Shown here: positions 35,761 to 47,727 of the stretch, in pieces
Layout of the letters: every line of letters starts with the position of its first letter
Numbering within the stretch: the first letter of the stretch is position 1
DNA from: Tragulus kanchil
Lineage: Eukaryota > Chordata > Mammalia > Artiodactyla > Tragulidae
Reading direction: 5' to 3'
Assembly (NCBI GenBank): GCA_022376925.1
Contig: JAIOJX010000030.1
Coordinates: 173,905,298-173,969,297 of the forward strand
Length of the DNA: 64,000 nt
The notes under the pieces: generated by a model
What the model was told of the DNA's origin: nothing
Databases searched by the model: none
The model's input: the letters and a program-made list of their open reading frames with translations, nothing else
Translations under genes and position numbers: made by a program

Positions 35761-36641
35761 TGTGAGACTCCACAAAGGTTAAAACAAAACATAGAGTTCC
35801 TGAAATTGAATTGAATCTATACATCAACTTGGAGAAAATTTATCTCTCTATGATATTAAGCTCTTTATAATATTCCAACCTATGTAAATGGTTTACATCT
35901 TCATTAAGTTATCTTTAATAGCTTTCAATAAAGGTTAGGATTTCCTCTATAATAATATTATCTGGTTTAAAAAAATGTATGTATTCAGCATCTATCAAGA
36001 CCATCATCCATAGCAGAAACTAAGTATATATTTGATAAAAAAGAAGAAAGAGAGGGAAGCGGGGAGAGGGACAGAAAGAAAGATAAGGTAAAACCATGTG
36101 TTCTAGAGTCTTACAAGCTAAGCTGAAATTCTTTCAAGTAAGTGGAAAAACAGTGAAATTTGGGGGGGAAATAAATAAATGTAAATATACCCGGCTGCCT
36201 CAGAAAAAAAAAAAAAAAAAAAAAGGAACCAGGAAGAAGCAAGACTGAAGGTGGTAAAACCTGTTGAAAATAAATCAGGTGTCAGATGAACCATTTGTAG
36301 AAAGTCTGGAGTGTCAAATAACAATAAAAAGAAAGTGAGGTATTTAATTATTTGAGATGGAAAAATAAAAGAGAGATTCATTGGAAGGAATAATTTTAAG
36401 GAATATGCTTCAAAATAATGCTTAACAATCTATATCTGCAATTAAAACGTTAGAGAAACTTAAAATGTCCATTCATAGATTTCAGTTCTACTCTGAGACA
36501 TCAAGGACTAAGTCATTCATTCATAGGGTGCAACATTGTGAAAGACAAAGAAGTTCCTACATGATCTGAGCAAGTTGTTTTACCTCAAAGGGTTATTTCC
36601 TCATTTTATGTGAATTGAGAGTTTGATTTACAGAAACAGAC
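35761..36641. other. Intergenic sequence with purine-rich tract and A-run
   Basis: GA-rich run around 36043-36085 and a ~22-bp A-run near 36200. No gene. Confidence 0.55.
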
Positions 36642-36778
36642 TCAAACTTTGAAAACAGACACATAATTAACTGGAAAGGTGGGGGCAAAGGATAAATTAG
36701 GAGTTTGGGGTTAACATATACATACTATTTATATAAAATAGGTAATCAACAAAGACCTACTGTATAAAAAATGTATTT
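36642..36778 (+). repeat. Old L1 3' UTR fragment
   Basis: 'AACTGGAAAGGTGGGGGCAA', 'GGGGTTAACATATACATACT' and 'AATCAACAAAGACCTACTGT' match L1 3' UTR text. Repeated at 37665-37795 by duplication 8. Confidence 0.65.
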
Positions 36779-37672
36779 CAAGGTACAAAAATAACCTTGG
36801 CATTGAAACCAGAACTAACCTAATTATTAGAAGCTACATGTGTTTCAAGTTGAAAATTCAGAGGATGTTCTCACTTTTTTTTGAGAGGAGATATAGTAAA
36901 ATAGATGGCAATTCCTAAAGATATGGATGAGGATGGAGAGAAAAAGTGGTGTCCTACGTGTAGATTTCAATCATTAATTTAGTCATCATTTTCATAACAT
37001 TTTCTACTTGTGGCCCAAGTAACATTCTATCTGCTGTAATTGTAGCAGTGAGGTTAGGCCATTAAATGAATCATCCTAAGCTACAAAGTGAATGCCTGAT
37101 TCATATTTGAACTCTCTCTGTGTCTAGAATTGGATTTTGTACACAGTGCCATAACAACTGATGCTTCAAAGAAAACAGTTATATCATTGTGCTTGAAAGA
37201 GACAGTCTTTTGTAGACATGTACATAGTTATTCTCTCTGGAGGTAAAAGAGACCTGCTAAAGGCTATTTCTGTGTAAGTTTCTGGGATTCCTACTAGGTA
37301 CCCAAAGTGTTTTAATTACATTTCCTCAAAAATCCTTTCAGTTGAAGTCACCAAAATTAGGTATTCTGGTTACTGAGAAAGTACTTCTTGGTAGTTACAA
37401 AGTTAAGTGTCTGTACCATCTGCACAAATATCAAGACTACCTTTGTCGGAAATAAAAAGTAAAATAACAGGCAGTTTCTTCTCTGTTTGAATTAGCTGGT
37501 TTTAGCCAGTTAGCTGAAGCCAGGGGTTTCAATCTTTCTGAGACAAATGTCAATTTTTCTCCCTCTTGAAATGAGATATTTAAGAAGCAATATAACTTAA
37601 GATTTAATGCCAAAAGACACAGCTAGACTTTTTCCAGGATTAAAATTTATTTAAACAGAGCAAATTTGAAAA
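36648..37672. repeat. Duplication 8, first copy (period 1017)
   Basis: Repeated at 37665-38689. The copies share the 8-bp 'TTTGAAAA' (37665-37672), the longest join microhomology in the window. No difference noticed. Confidence 0.95.
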
Positions 37673-38689
37673 CAGACACATAATTAACTGGAAAGGTGGG
37701 GGCAAAGGATAAATTAGGAGTTTGGGGTTAACATATACATACTATTTATATAAAATAGGTAATCAACAAAGACCTACTGTATAAAAAATGTATTTCAAGG
37801 TACAAAAATAACCTTGGCATTGAAACCAGAACTAACCTAATTATTAGAAGCTACATGTGTTTCAAGTTGAAAATTCAGAGGATGTTCTCACTTTTTTTTG
37901 AGAGGAGATATAGTAAAATAGATGGCAATTCCTAAAGATATGGATGAGGATGGAGAGAAAAAGTGGTGTCCTACGTGTAGATTTCAATCATTAATTTAGT
38001 CATCATTTTCATAACATTTTCTACTTGTGGCCCAAGTAACATTCTATCTGCTGTAATTGTAGCAGTGAGGTTAGGCCATTAAATGAATCATCCTAAGCTA
38101 CAAAGTGAATGCCTGATTCATATTTGAACTCTCTCTGTGTCTAGAATTGGATTTTGTACACAGTGCCATAACAACTGATGCTTCAAAGAAAACAGTTATA
38201 TCATTGTGCTTGAAAGAGACAGTCTTTTGTAGACATGTACATAGTTATTCTCTCTGGAGGTAAAAGAGACCTGCTAAAGGCTATTTCTGTGTAAGTTTCT
38301 GGGATTCCTACTAGGTACCCAAAGTGTTTTAATTACATTTCCTCAAAAATCCTTTCAGTTGAAGTCACCAAAATTAGGTATTCTGGTTACTGAGAAAGTA
38401 CTTCTTGGTAGTTACAAAGTTAAGTGTCTGTACCATCTGCACAAATATCAAGACTACCTTTGTCGGAAATAAAAAGTAAAATAACAGGCAGTTTCTTCTC
38501 TGTTTGAATTAGCTGGTTTTAGCCAGTTAGCTGAAGCCAGGGGTTTCAATCTTTCTGAGACAAATGTCAATTTTTCTCCCTCTTGAAATGAGATATTTAA
38601 GAAGCAATATAACTTAAGATTTAATGCCAAAAGACACAGCTAGACTTTTTCCAGGATTAAAATTTATTTAAACAGAGCAAATTTGAAAA
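37665..38689. repeat. Duplication 8, second copy
   Basis: Same orientation as 36648-37672. No gene in either copy. Confidence 0.95.
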
Positions 38690-39924
38690 AATTCCACAGT
38701 GAACATAAAAGCACTGACCATCTACAGTCCACCATTAGTGTTTTACTAATCCTGTTTTTGTTTTACATATCTATTTATCTGTATCTCTCTGCATCAAATC
38801 TTGTCCTGTTTAAGCACTTCAAAGACAATTGTAAGCATCAGTAGACAGTTCCCAAATATTTCAGCTGTGTGTGAGCTACTGGAAAATTGTAGGATACCTC
38901 AGTGACCACCTCATGGATTACATGGATTGAGAGAGTAATAGTTTCTCAAAGGGTGGGCCGCTGTGAAAAAACATATATCCATTATGAGAAACCCAAGCCA
39001 ATCCTAATTCCCTCTCTTCACTGAGTATCTGTATCTTGCTGATCTAGATGGGAGTGCTTGACTAGTTACATAGATCATAATTACTACTTGTCTTGTATTA
39101 CAAGACACAGATGTTATTTAAAGAGAAAGAGAATTCATCACGTAGGACATACAGCTTGATAGAATCAGGAACCATCAGTAGGATTTCAACACTGACACAC
39201 CTAGCAGTGTTCTGCCCAAAGAAAATGTTTAATTTATATATTCTCAAATCCATTTTAAGATTTTCTATGTATACCTTGCTCATTCAATACTCATCTAACA
39301 TGACTAATCTAAATTAGTATAAACATCTTTTGTTCCCGAAAACCCTTACTCACTGCTTCTTTCTTTGATCCCCAAAAGCTATACAATGTAACATAAAAAA
39401 TAAAAAAATCTACTTCTTCCCCACGTTAGTAGTGTGTTTGCTTTCTCTACTTCTCATGCTTGTGTTTTAATTATTGGGTATGCATTTTGTAGAGTACAGT
39501 GTATGTAATTTGAAAACTTTTGCTTTCTGCCCGAGTGTTTTTAGGAGTCACGTTTTTGAAGTAAAGCGAAGACAGTTAGTGCTGGGACAGACATCTAACT
39601 GGTTGCTTCTAATATCAGTATCTTTGGATCTTAAATACCCATTTGTTGGCTGGCGTGTTGACTGCCTTTTAAGTGATAGTGTGTGTCTCTATGCCTTATC
39701 TATCAACATTATGATGCTTAATTTTGCTTTTAGCTTCTATAGAGTAAAAATGAATAATCTGGCAAGAGATCCACCCAGAAAGTGCCGTTTATGATTTTCC
39801 CAATTACTGGGCAATACATTGACACTGCATGACATCTTGGTTTTTCCAACATGTATGTGATGGACCATATGTTCGTGAAGGGCCTAGTACATAGTAGATA
39901 TTCTATAAATATTTTTGGTTGTGT
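38690..39924. other. Intergenic sequence
   Basis: A 106-codon frame (39474-39794) has no domain I recognise and is not called. Confidence 0.45.
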
Positions 39925-40140
39925 GCATGTGCTTCCTTGCTTGCTCAGACAATAAAGAATCTTCCTGCAATGCCGGAGGCCAGAGTTCGATCCCTGAGTC
40001 AGAAAAATCCCTTAGAGAAGGAAATGGCAGCCCACTCCAGTGTTCTTGCCTGGAGAATTCCAAAGACATAGGAGTCTGGTGGGCTAAAATCCATGGGGTC
40101 ACAGAGTCAGATACCACTAAGCAACCAACACTTTTACTTT
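39925..40140 (+). repeat. Bov-tA-type SINE
   Basis: 'CTTGCTTGCTCAGACAATAA', 'AGTTCGATCCCTGAGTCAGA', 'GCCCACTCCAGTGTTCTTGC' and 'GTCACAGAGTCAGATACCAC'. Confidence 0.87.
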
Positions 40141-40275
40141 TCACATATTAAACTATTATTTACCCCAGATCCAAGAGCATTTTGAAATGTATAAATATAA
40201 CAGCATATTTTAATATTATTTTATCATAAACAGAGTAGCCTACAATGTATTATAAATATAATAACCTATGATAAC

Positions 40276-40876
40276 TGTAAGAATCGCAAAGACACGGTGG
40301 ACCACAAGCTGTTAGGGAAGGAGTTTATTTGGGAAGAGTTCCCGGGCGAGATCCACAGGTCTGAGAGATGGGCCTGGGAAATCGCGCCCCGGAGATGGGA
40401 TGGAGATGGGACGAGGAGGTTTTATTAGGGAGGAAAGGGGAGCAGGAGAAAAGGGGAGGGGGATTCCTCAGAGCAGGCGCAGAAATGAGTTCTTTGTTTA
40501 AACTTGGCGGGAAGTCCAGTGATGAGCCCACTATCCTTGAGGTGTCCGCGGGCTGGGGGTGTGAAGTTCTTGACACTTTCCAGATGCGTGCGGTGAAGAA
40601 TCTTTATGGCCAAGGCCATCTCCTTATTGCAGGTCTAAGGAGACTCTCAGGCGCCAGCAGGCAAGCAACTGACCCTCTGATTTAGTGCAGGGGAGTCTCT
40701 GGTCGAGGTGTTAACCCTAACAACTGGCCCTTTCTTATGACTATTTAGTGCTGGGGAATCTCTGGTAGGGAGTCTCCGGTTACCATGTTACCCCTAGCAA
40801 CAGGTCCTTTCTTGTGACTCTTTCAGGGCCAGGGAATCTCGCTGTGTTAACCCTTTAATAGCCTACCACCCTAACA
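40276..40876 (-). mobile_element. Solo LTR of an endogenous retrovirus, minus strand
   Basis: A 601-bp element with TG...CA ends (minus strand begins TGTTAGGG, ends CGATTCTTACA), flanked by the 5-bp direct repeat ATAAC (40271-40275 and 40877-40881). The minus strand has AATAAA at 40324-40329, about 50 bp before the 3' end, as expected for a retroviral LTR. The body is CpG-rich compared with its flanks. There is no internal retroviral sequence on either side, so it is a solo LTR left by recombination between two LTRs. The family is not assigned. Confidence 0.88.
40681..40860 (-). repeat. Imperfect tandem repeats in the LTR U3 region
   Basis: Three diverged units starting near 40681, 40744 and 40819. 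Each holds a 'GGGGA[G/A]TCTCTGG'-like core, a 'TTAACCC' or 'TTACCCC' block, and (units 1-2) 'CCTTTCTTATGACT'. Repeated U3 segments are common as retroviral enhancers. Confidence 0.65.
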
Positions 40877-41210
40877 ATAACAAATGAAATCATAGACTAT
40901 AAGAGAACAAAGAATAGGTAGGTAGTGTATTCATTTCCTAGGTTTTTTTTTTTTTTTTAATGGATTAAAAAAACAGAAGTTTATTTTCTCATGGTTCTGG
41001 AGGCCAGAAGTCCTAAACCCAGGTGTCTGCAGGACTACCCTCCCTCTGGAGGATCTAGGAGAGAAGTGCCTTGCTTTTGCCAGATATTGGTGCCTCCGGA
41101 GCTTCCTCATGGCTGCATCACTCTGATCTCTACTTCTGTCTCCACCTGGCCTTCTCCTCTGTGTCTGTATCTCCTTCTCTTCTGCCTTTTCTCTTAAAAG
41201 CACATGTGTC

Positions 41211-41312
41211 TATATATCTGTAAACAATAAAACTCTGTAAAAGTTAAAAGTAAAATAAAAGTTAAAAAAAAAAAAGAAATGTAGTTGTTAAAAAAAAAAA
41301 AAAAGAAAAAAC
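41211..41312 (+). repeat. Extremely 5'-truncated L1 3' end
   Basis: Holds only the final 3' UTR ('CTGTAAACAATAAAACTCTG', 'TAAAAGTTAAAAGTAAAATA') and two A-runs separated by 'GAAATGTAGTTGTT'. Flanked by the perfect 11-bp repeat 'GCACATGTGTC' (41200-41210, 41313-41323). Confidence 0.85.
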
Positions 41313-41323
41313 GCACATGTGTC

Positions 41324-41543
41324 AGGACTTCCCTGGCAGTCCATTGGTTATGAATCTGTCTTCCAATGCAGGGACATGATCCCTGGTGGAGGGACTAAGA
41401 AACCACATGCTGAGGGGCAACTAAGCCCACCCAACTACTGAGCCCACATGCTAGAACTACAGAGCCTGTGTTCTGCAGCTACTGAGCCAGTGTGCCACAC
41501 CAAGACCCAAGGCAGCCAATAAGTAAATATTAAACAAATAACA
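41324..41543 (+). repeat. tRNA-Glu-type SINE at the same target site
   Basis: Starts 'AGGACTTCCCTGGCAGTCCA' and ends 'CCAATAAGTAAATATTAAAC'. It begins immediately after the second 'GCACATGTGTC', and the flank after it reads 'ACACTTGTC', an imperfect third copy of the same target. Confidence 0.8.
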
Positions 41544-42432
41544 CTTGTCTTTGGATATAGGGCCCACCCACATAATAAACCTCGTCTAGATAAGCTTAAT
41601 TACCATTTCCAAAGACTTTTTCCAAATGAGGTCACATTTCACAGGTTTTAAGGGTTAGGACATGGGTACAAATTTTTGTGGGCCAACATTCAACCCACTA
41701 CTCATTCAGTGTTTTGTCATGCTCTCACAAAGCTTGCCATGTGGAATGACACATTTTAAGAGAATATTGAACAGTGCAGCTTTTAAATTATTTTAAAAAA
41801 TTAAAAAGTGAATCTAGACCTGAGATATAAAGAATAAGTAGAATTTACTAGTGAAATAAGGAGCTGGGGAAATGGGGTGAAAGAGAATAGCCATATAGTG
41901 GAATCAGCATGTGCAAAAGATGGGTGAGAAGTGGGAGCTTGGGTAGTGTTCAGGAACTGAAGATGACCAGTGCAGGGAGGTGGTAGAAGCTAAGGGAGAA
42001 AGTGACAGGACAGGAGGCCAGGGAGTAAGCAGAGCCCACTGACTACCTCTGTTTCTCAACCTTAAATGAGAACATCATTCCCTAGGGAAGGTACACGGTT
42101 GGATGAGCACTCCCTTCTGTGGGCGGTGAAACAGGGCAAGTTGGAAGAACAGCATTATTCATTTGGTTCAGCTTGTCAAATACACATTTTCCTCCTTTGA
42201 GGCTCTATGATAATAGGTTGCTTTTCTTTTAACTGATTTCACTTACCTTAATCTGTCTTCTGTTATAGGTTCTGGTATCCTTATTTAATCCCTTTCATTA
42301 GATTGTAAGCTCCTGGCCTAACACTCATAATAAATATTTGCTGAGTGCAAAGAAAAGCATTGCAAATACCAAGCCCTGGATTAGCAGTAGATCACCAGGC
42401 CCATGGGGCCCTCGTGTCAGTTCACATTGTTG
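41356..42432. repeat. Duplication 9, first copy (period 1080)
   Basis: Repeated at 42436-43518 with a 3-bp spacer. It starts inside the SINE at 41324-41543. Near its end (about 42374) it lacks several bases and differs in sequence relative to both other copies of this segment. Confidence 0.93.
42230..42360 (+). repeat. L2 LINE 3' end
   Basis: 'GATTGTAAGCTCCTGGCC' followed by 'AATAAATATTTGCTGAGTGC' is the L2 3' signature. Second copy near 43310-43440. Confidence 0.55.
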
Positions 42433-42435
42433 AAA

Positions 42436-43518
42436 CTGTCTTCCAATGCAGGGACATGATCCCTGGTGGAGGGACTAAGAAACCACATGCTGAGGGGCAA
42501 CTAAGCCCACCCAACTACTGAGCCCACATGCTAGAACTACAGAGCCTGTGTTCTGCAGCTACTGAGCCAGTGTGCCACACCAAGACCCAAGGCAGCCAAT
42601 AAGTAAATATTAAACAAATAACACTTGTCTTTGGATATAGGGCCCACCCACATAATAAACCTCGTCTAGATAAGCTTAATTACCATTTCCAAAGACTTTT
42701 TCCAAATGAGGTCACATTTCACAGGTTTTAAGGGTTAGGACATGGGTACAAATTTTTGTGGGCCAACATTCAACCCACTACTCATTCAGTGTTTTGTCAT
42801 GCTCTCACAAAGCTTGCCATGTGGAATGACACATTTTAAGAGAATATTGAACAGTGCAGCTTTTAAATTATTTTAAAAAATTAAAAAGTGAATCTAGACC
42901 TGAGATATAAAGAATAAGTAGAATTTACTAGTGAAATAAGGAGCTGGGGAAATGGGGTGAAAGAGAATAGCCATATAGTGGAATCAGCATGTGCAAAAGA
43001 TGGGTGAGAAGTGGGAGCTTGGGTAGTGTTCAGGAACTGAAGATGACCAGTGCAGGGAGGTGGTAGAAGCTAAGGGAGAAAGTGACAGGACAGGAGGCCA
43101 GGGAGTAAGCAGAGCCCACTGACTACCTCTGTTTCTCAACCTTAAATGAGAACATCATTCCCTAGGGAAGGTACACGGTTGGATGAGCACTCCCTTCTGT
43201 GGGCGGTGAAACAGGGCAAGTTGGAAGAACAGCATTATTCATTTGGTTCAGCTTGTCAAATACACATTTTCCTCCTTTGAGGCTCTATGATAATAGGTTG
43301 CTTTTCTTTTAACTGATTTCACTTACCTTAATCTGTCTTCTGTTATAGGTTCTGGTATCCTTATTTAATCCCTTTCATTAGATTGTAAGCTCCTGGCCTA
43401 ACACTCATAATAAATATTTGCTGAGTGCAAAGAAAAAGCATTGCAAATACCAAGTTCATCCATGGATTAGCAGTAGATCACCAGGCCCATGGGGCCCTCG
43501 TGTCAGTTCACATTGTTG
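42436..43518. repeat. Duplication 9, second copy
   Basis: Same orientation as 41356-42432. Its last 114 bp are also the start of duplication 10, so that segment exists three times. Confidence 0.93.
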
Positions 43519-43789
43519 TTTAAAATGTGTGAAATATATTTCCAGCCTTTGGAGTTTCTTGTTTCTTTATATACAAGCATTTTTCATAGTTATTATTCTT
43601 ATTTTTGTTTTCTTTTGCATTTTGTGACATTATCTCATGTATTCTATATTCCAGATCTTATATACATTCATTCTTTCATTCACTCATATTTATGCATGAA
43701 TTCATATATACCACAGTTCATACTAGGGTGTATTTAAGGCATCATTCATGAAGATAAATTAATAAGTCTTCCATCAATATCAGCATATG

Positions 43790-43940
43790 ATTCAGACTTC
43801 TGGATCTCAATTTCTCAAAAATGGTGATAATATTAACTGCCTCACAGAATCTCTTTGAAGGTTCAGTGAGATCAAACATATTGGTTACAGTATCTCATAA
43901 TATAGAAGTCATGAATCCATGCCATCAACTGTTATTATTT
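43790..43940 (+). repeat. MIR SINE
   Basis: 'CAATTTCTCAAAAATGGTGA', 'ACTGCCTCACAGAATCTCTT' and 'GTTCAGTGAGATCAAACATA'. Second copy 44942-45092. Confidence 0.6.
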
Positions 43941-44149
43941 TTATAGATGTCATAAATGATGATGATATGGTGACTCCAGTGGTTGTGCAGGAGGTTTGGG
44001 GATGTCTTTGTGAGTTACGGTATTGATATACTTTCTATACACTAAGATTAGTTTGGGTATTAGCATAATTAATCTACTAGTAGTACTGAATATAACATTT
44101 CAGTGATTCTGAATCTGAATATGGAAGTAAAATCATAAATAACAATAAT

Positions 44150-44345
44150 TGTTGCTATTTGTTGAATGCCTACCAAATGCTGGATTTTACTCAGTACTTT
44201 ATATGTATTAATTTGTTCCATACATCAGTCTTGCAAGGCAGGTATTACTGGCTCCATTTTATGACTGAGAAAAACAAGGCTTAGCTAGGAAATCTGCCAA
44301 AGGCACATTGATTATAAGCTATGACATGTATGTCTGGTTCCATTA
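44150..44345 (-). repeat. MIR SINE, minus strand
   Basis: 'TACTCAGTACTTTATATGTA', 'CTCCATTTTATGACTGAGAA' and 'CAAGGCTTAGCTAGGAAATC' follow reversed MIR order. Second copy 45301-45496. Confidence 0.7.
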
Positions 44346-44556
44346 GGGGAAACTGGGATGATCATTTTGGGGTATGATTCCTCTGAACTAATTCAGGGAG
44401 CCCACATGTCAAATTCTAACAGATCTACTTCCCTGAGTCAGTGTACAACTTGTTCTAGTACTTTTATATTATATTAATATCTTCTGTTTACTCATCTATG
44501 TTTCCAACATTTTGATTCTGCCTTAAAAACAAAGAGAATGGGATTTATATACATTT

Positions 44557-45705
44557 TCATAATAAATATTTGCTGAGTGCAAAGAAAAGCATTGCAAATA
44601 CCAAGTTCATCCATGGATTAGCAGTAGATCACCAGGCCCATGGGGCCCTCGTGTCAGTTCACATTGTTGTTTAAAATGTGTGAAATATATTTCCAGCCTT
44701 TGGAGTTTCTTGTTTCTTTATATACAAGCATTTTTCATAGTTATTATTCTTATTTTTGTTTTCTTTTGCATTTTGTGACATTATCTCATGTATTCTATAT
44801 TCCAGATCTTATATACATTCATTCTTTCATTCACTCATATTTATGCATGAATTCATATATACCACAGTTCATACTAGGGTGTATTTAAGGCATCATTCAT
44901 GAAGATAAATTAATAAGTCTTCCATCAATATCAGCATATGATTCAGACTTCTGGATCTCAATTTCTCAAAAATGGTGATAATATTAACTGCCTCACAGAA
45001 TCTCTTTGAAGGTTCAGTGAGATCAAACATATTGGTTACAGTATCTCATAATATAGAAGTCATGAATCCATGCCATCAACTGTTATTATTTTTATAGATG
45101 TCATAAATGATGATGATATGGTGACTCCAGTGGTTGTGCAGGAGGTTTGGGGATGTCTTTGTGAGTTACGGTATTGATATACTTTCTATACACTAAGATT
45201 AGTTTGGGTATTAGCATAATTAATCTACTAGTAGTACTGAATATAACATTTCAGTGATTCTGAATCTGAATATGGAAGTAAAATCATAAATAACAATAAT
45301 TGTTGCTATTTGTTGAATGCCTACCAAATGCTGGATTTTACTCAGTACTTTATATGTATTAATTTGTTCCATACATCAGTCTTGCAAGGCAGGTATTACT
45401 GGCTCCATTTTATGACTGAGAAAAACAAGGCTTAGCTAGGAAATCTGCCAAAGGCACATTGATTATAAGCTATGACATGTATGTCTGGTTCCATTAGGGG
45501 AAACTGGGATGATCATTTTGGGGTATGATTCCTCTGAACTAATTCAGGGAGCCCACATGTCAAATTCTAACAGATCTACTTCCCTGAGTCAGTGTACAAC
45601 TTGTTCTAGTACTTTTATATTATATTAATATCTTCTGTTTACTCATCTATGTTTCCAACATTTTGATTCTGCCTTAAAAACAAAGAGAATGGGATTTATA
45701 TACAT
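44557..45705. repeat. Duplication 10, second copy
   Basis: Same orientation as 43405-44554. It carries second copies of both MIR elements. Confidence 0.95.
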
Positions 45706-46649
45706 ATTCCTGTCTACTGAACACAGGGTCAAACACATTGAATAAACAAAGGAGAAGGCAAGACCAATATGCACATACCCATTCAAATGCATGCCACCTT
45801 GAAATGCAAATCCAGGTGTTTAGTTCTAATGGCATAGAAACTGTTACAACAGTTGTTGGATTAGATGGCCAGAAGCTATACCCCTGGACTGAACTTCAAG
45901 AGAACATGCCTCTAGTTCTGGATCATTGTTGTAAATACGTTTAATTCTTGGTAAGTTTTTTAGCATGACTTAGGAATTCTTCATAAGTTTTCTAAGTGTG
46001 TTCATCACTAAACTAAAACCCATAGGACTAAATGACTTCAAAGCAAACAAACAAAAAAAGCCTCTCCTTATTTTGACATTTGATGGCTCTGGCATTTAAA
46101 GCAATTTTTCTTTCACGGGAACGTGCATACAGAACACTATACATCTCAGTCTACCGTGCAAATAATTCTAAGGAGCCTTGGGTGAAAGTGACAAATAAGA
46201 AATCCTCCCATTTCTCTCTTCCTCTGCCTCAGCAGTCAAAGGCAGTGTGTTAAGATCGCACAGCAATGTACTTCCTTCTTGGAAGGAAGCTGCCTTGGAG
46301 AAGATTTCCCTGAGAAGAAATAAGGTCAGGTTCGGGACTGGCCCTCCAAAGTCTAATAATCTCCTTAAATTGAGAAGCATGGGGTTAAGAAAGCAAATAA
46401 ATAAAGATGTAAGAAAATCTGTAAACAAATGCTATGTATGGTCACTGGCACATAAGTGGAATAAAAAATTTGCAATATTTTTTCAGTTATTTTATTGACA
46501 AAGAAATCTGACGCTAAAAAATAAAAAAAGGTCTGTGACTTAACATCAAGCTTAAAATGCTTCTTGGTCCACCACTTTTCATGGAATGAGAAGGCAAAGT
46601 AGCCTCCAAGAAGACCATATGTCTAATGTAGACTTCAGCTATGGCCAAC
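45706..46649. other. Intergenic sequence
   Basis: No supported gene or named repeat. Confidence 0.5.
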
Positions 46650-47723
46650 AAAGATAATGGGACGAAAGAATGGCTGAGCGGATGATACCAGGGATCACAG
46701 AAACAATGGCAATGTTGAAAGCTAAGAGTTGAGGAGATGGAATTACAAAATAGAAACAGATGTGACCTTCTGCTTGCTGATGGGGTATCCACAACAGCTG
46801 GACCCAAAGCAGACATTGTATGAAACCAGAAACACGGTTTTGTGAGTTAAGCCTCTGAGCTTTGTGCATTATCTCATCACAGACTCACTTAACTGAAATA
46901 GTACAGATCTAGCTTCCATTTCTATAAAACATAGTAAGTTATATCTTACAAAGACACATTTGGTCCCTGATCTTGGGCAGCACCGTATTGACAGCTGGTT
47001 CTTGATGACCAGCAGATTCCTAGATAAAACACAAAGGAAAATATCTCCCTTAAGGTAAAGCAAACTAGGGCACAGCGAATCTCCAAGAGAAGGTTGAATA
47101 TAACTTCCCCAAACACTTAATGGCTATTCAGGGAACAAAATGCTTGGAAAACGTAGGTCATTTTCCTGATTTCAGAACATAACTTGTATCATCATAAACA
47201 TGAATATCATTCTTCCTCTCATAAAACCGAAGGTTTTTGTTTTGTTTTCATGTAGGTTTAAATTCATCTGAGATTCAAAGTAGGAAACATGTGTCCATGT
47301 TTCAGGTTCATTTAAAAATAATTGTAATAGAGCTGTACTTAATTTTTTCTGAGATAAGGGATGGGAATGTGTGTGACTTTGTGTGCGTATGTATATGCAT
47401 GTCCCAGTAACTATTATGTCTGTTTATGAACTGATCAGTTACTTTAACAAACCACTCCTTCTGTTCCAAGTATAGCATGATGGCATTGTGAGTCCAAAGC
47501 TCAAGCTATTGAAATGCAGCTAGCCTTTTAGTGAGCATTCTGGTTTGTCACTTGGCAGTGATTAGAAGCTTAGAAGCCACTGTTGCGTAAGTGGTGATGC
47601 TTTGAAGGTGTTAAGCTGAGAGCCCACTGGAGACCAAGTCCACTAACATACAAGAGGCCCGAGTATATTTTAGAGTACACAAATGTACATTCAACATTCC
47701 CCAAAGTATGACTCTCTCCCATT
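46650..47723. repeat. Duplication 11, first copy (period 1078)
   Basis: Repeated at 47728-48826 with a 4-bp spacer. Within its last ~60 bp this copy is shorter and scrambled relative to the second: 2 bp lost at 'CCCGAG', then a ~23-bp net deletion after 'TTTTAGA'. Confidence 0.93.
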
Positions 47724-47727
47724 ACAA

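Larger units (their letters stand above)
40925..41704 (-). repeat. MLT1-type MaLR LTR, minus strand, interrupted
   Basis: Antisense MLT1 landmarks in order: 'TATTCATTTCCTAGG', 'ACAGAAGTTTATTTTCTCAT', 'GGTTCTGGAGGCCAGAAGTC', 'GGCTGCATCACTCTGATCTC', then after two insertions 'GGGCCCACCCAC', 'CAAATGAGGTCACATTTCAC' and 'GCCAACATTCAACCCACTAC'. Insertions are at 41211-41312 and 41324-41543. Its last part is repeated at 42624-42784 by duplication 9. Confidence 0.75.
43405..44554. repeat. Duplication 10, first copy (period ~1152)
   Basis: Repeated at 44557-45705 with a 2-bp spacer. One A-run differs by a base (five As here, four in the second copy). Confidence 0.95.
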
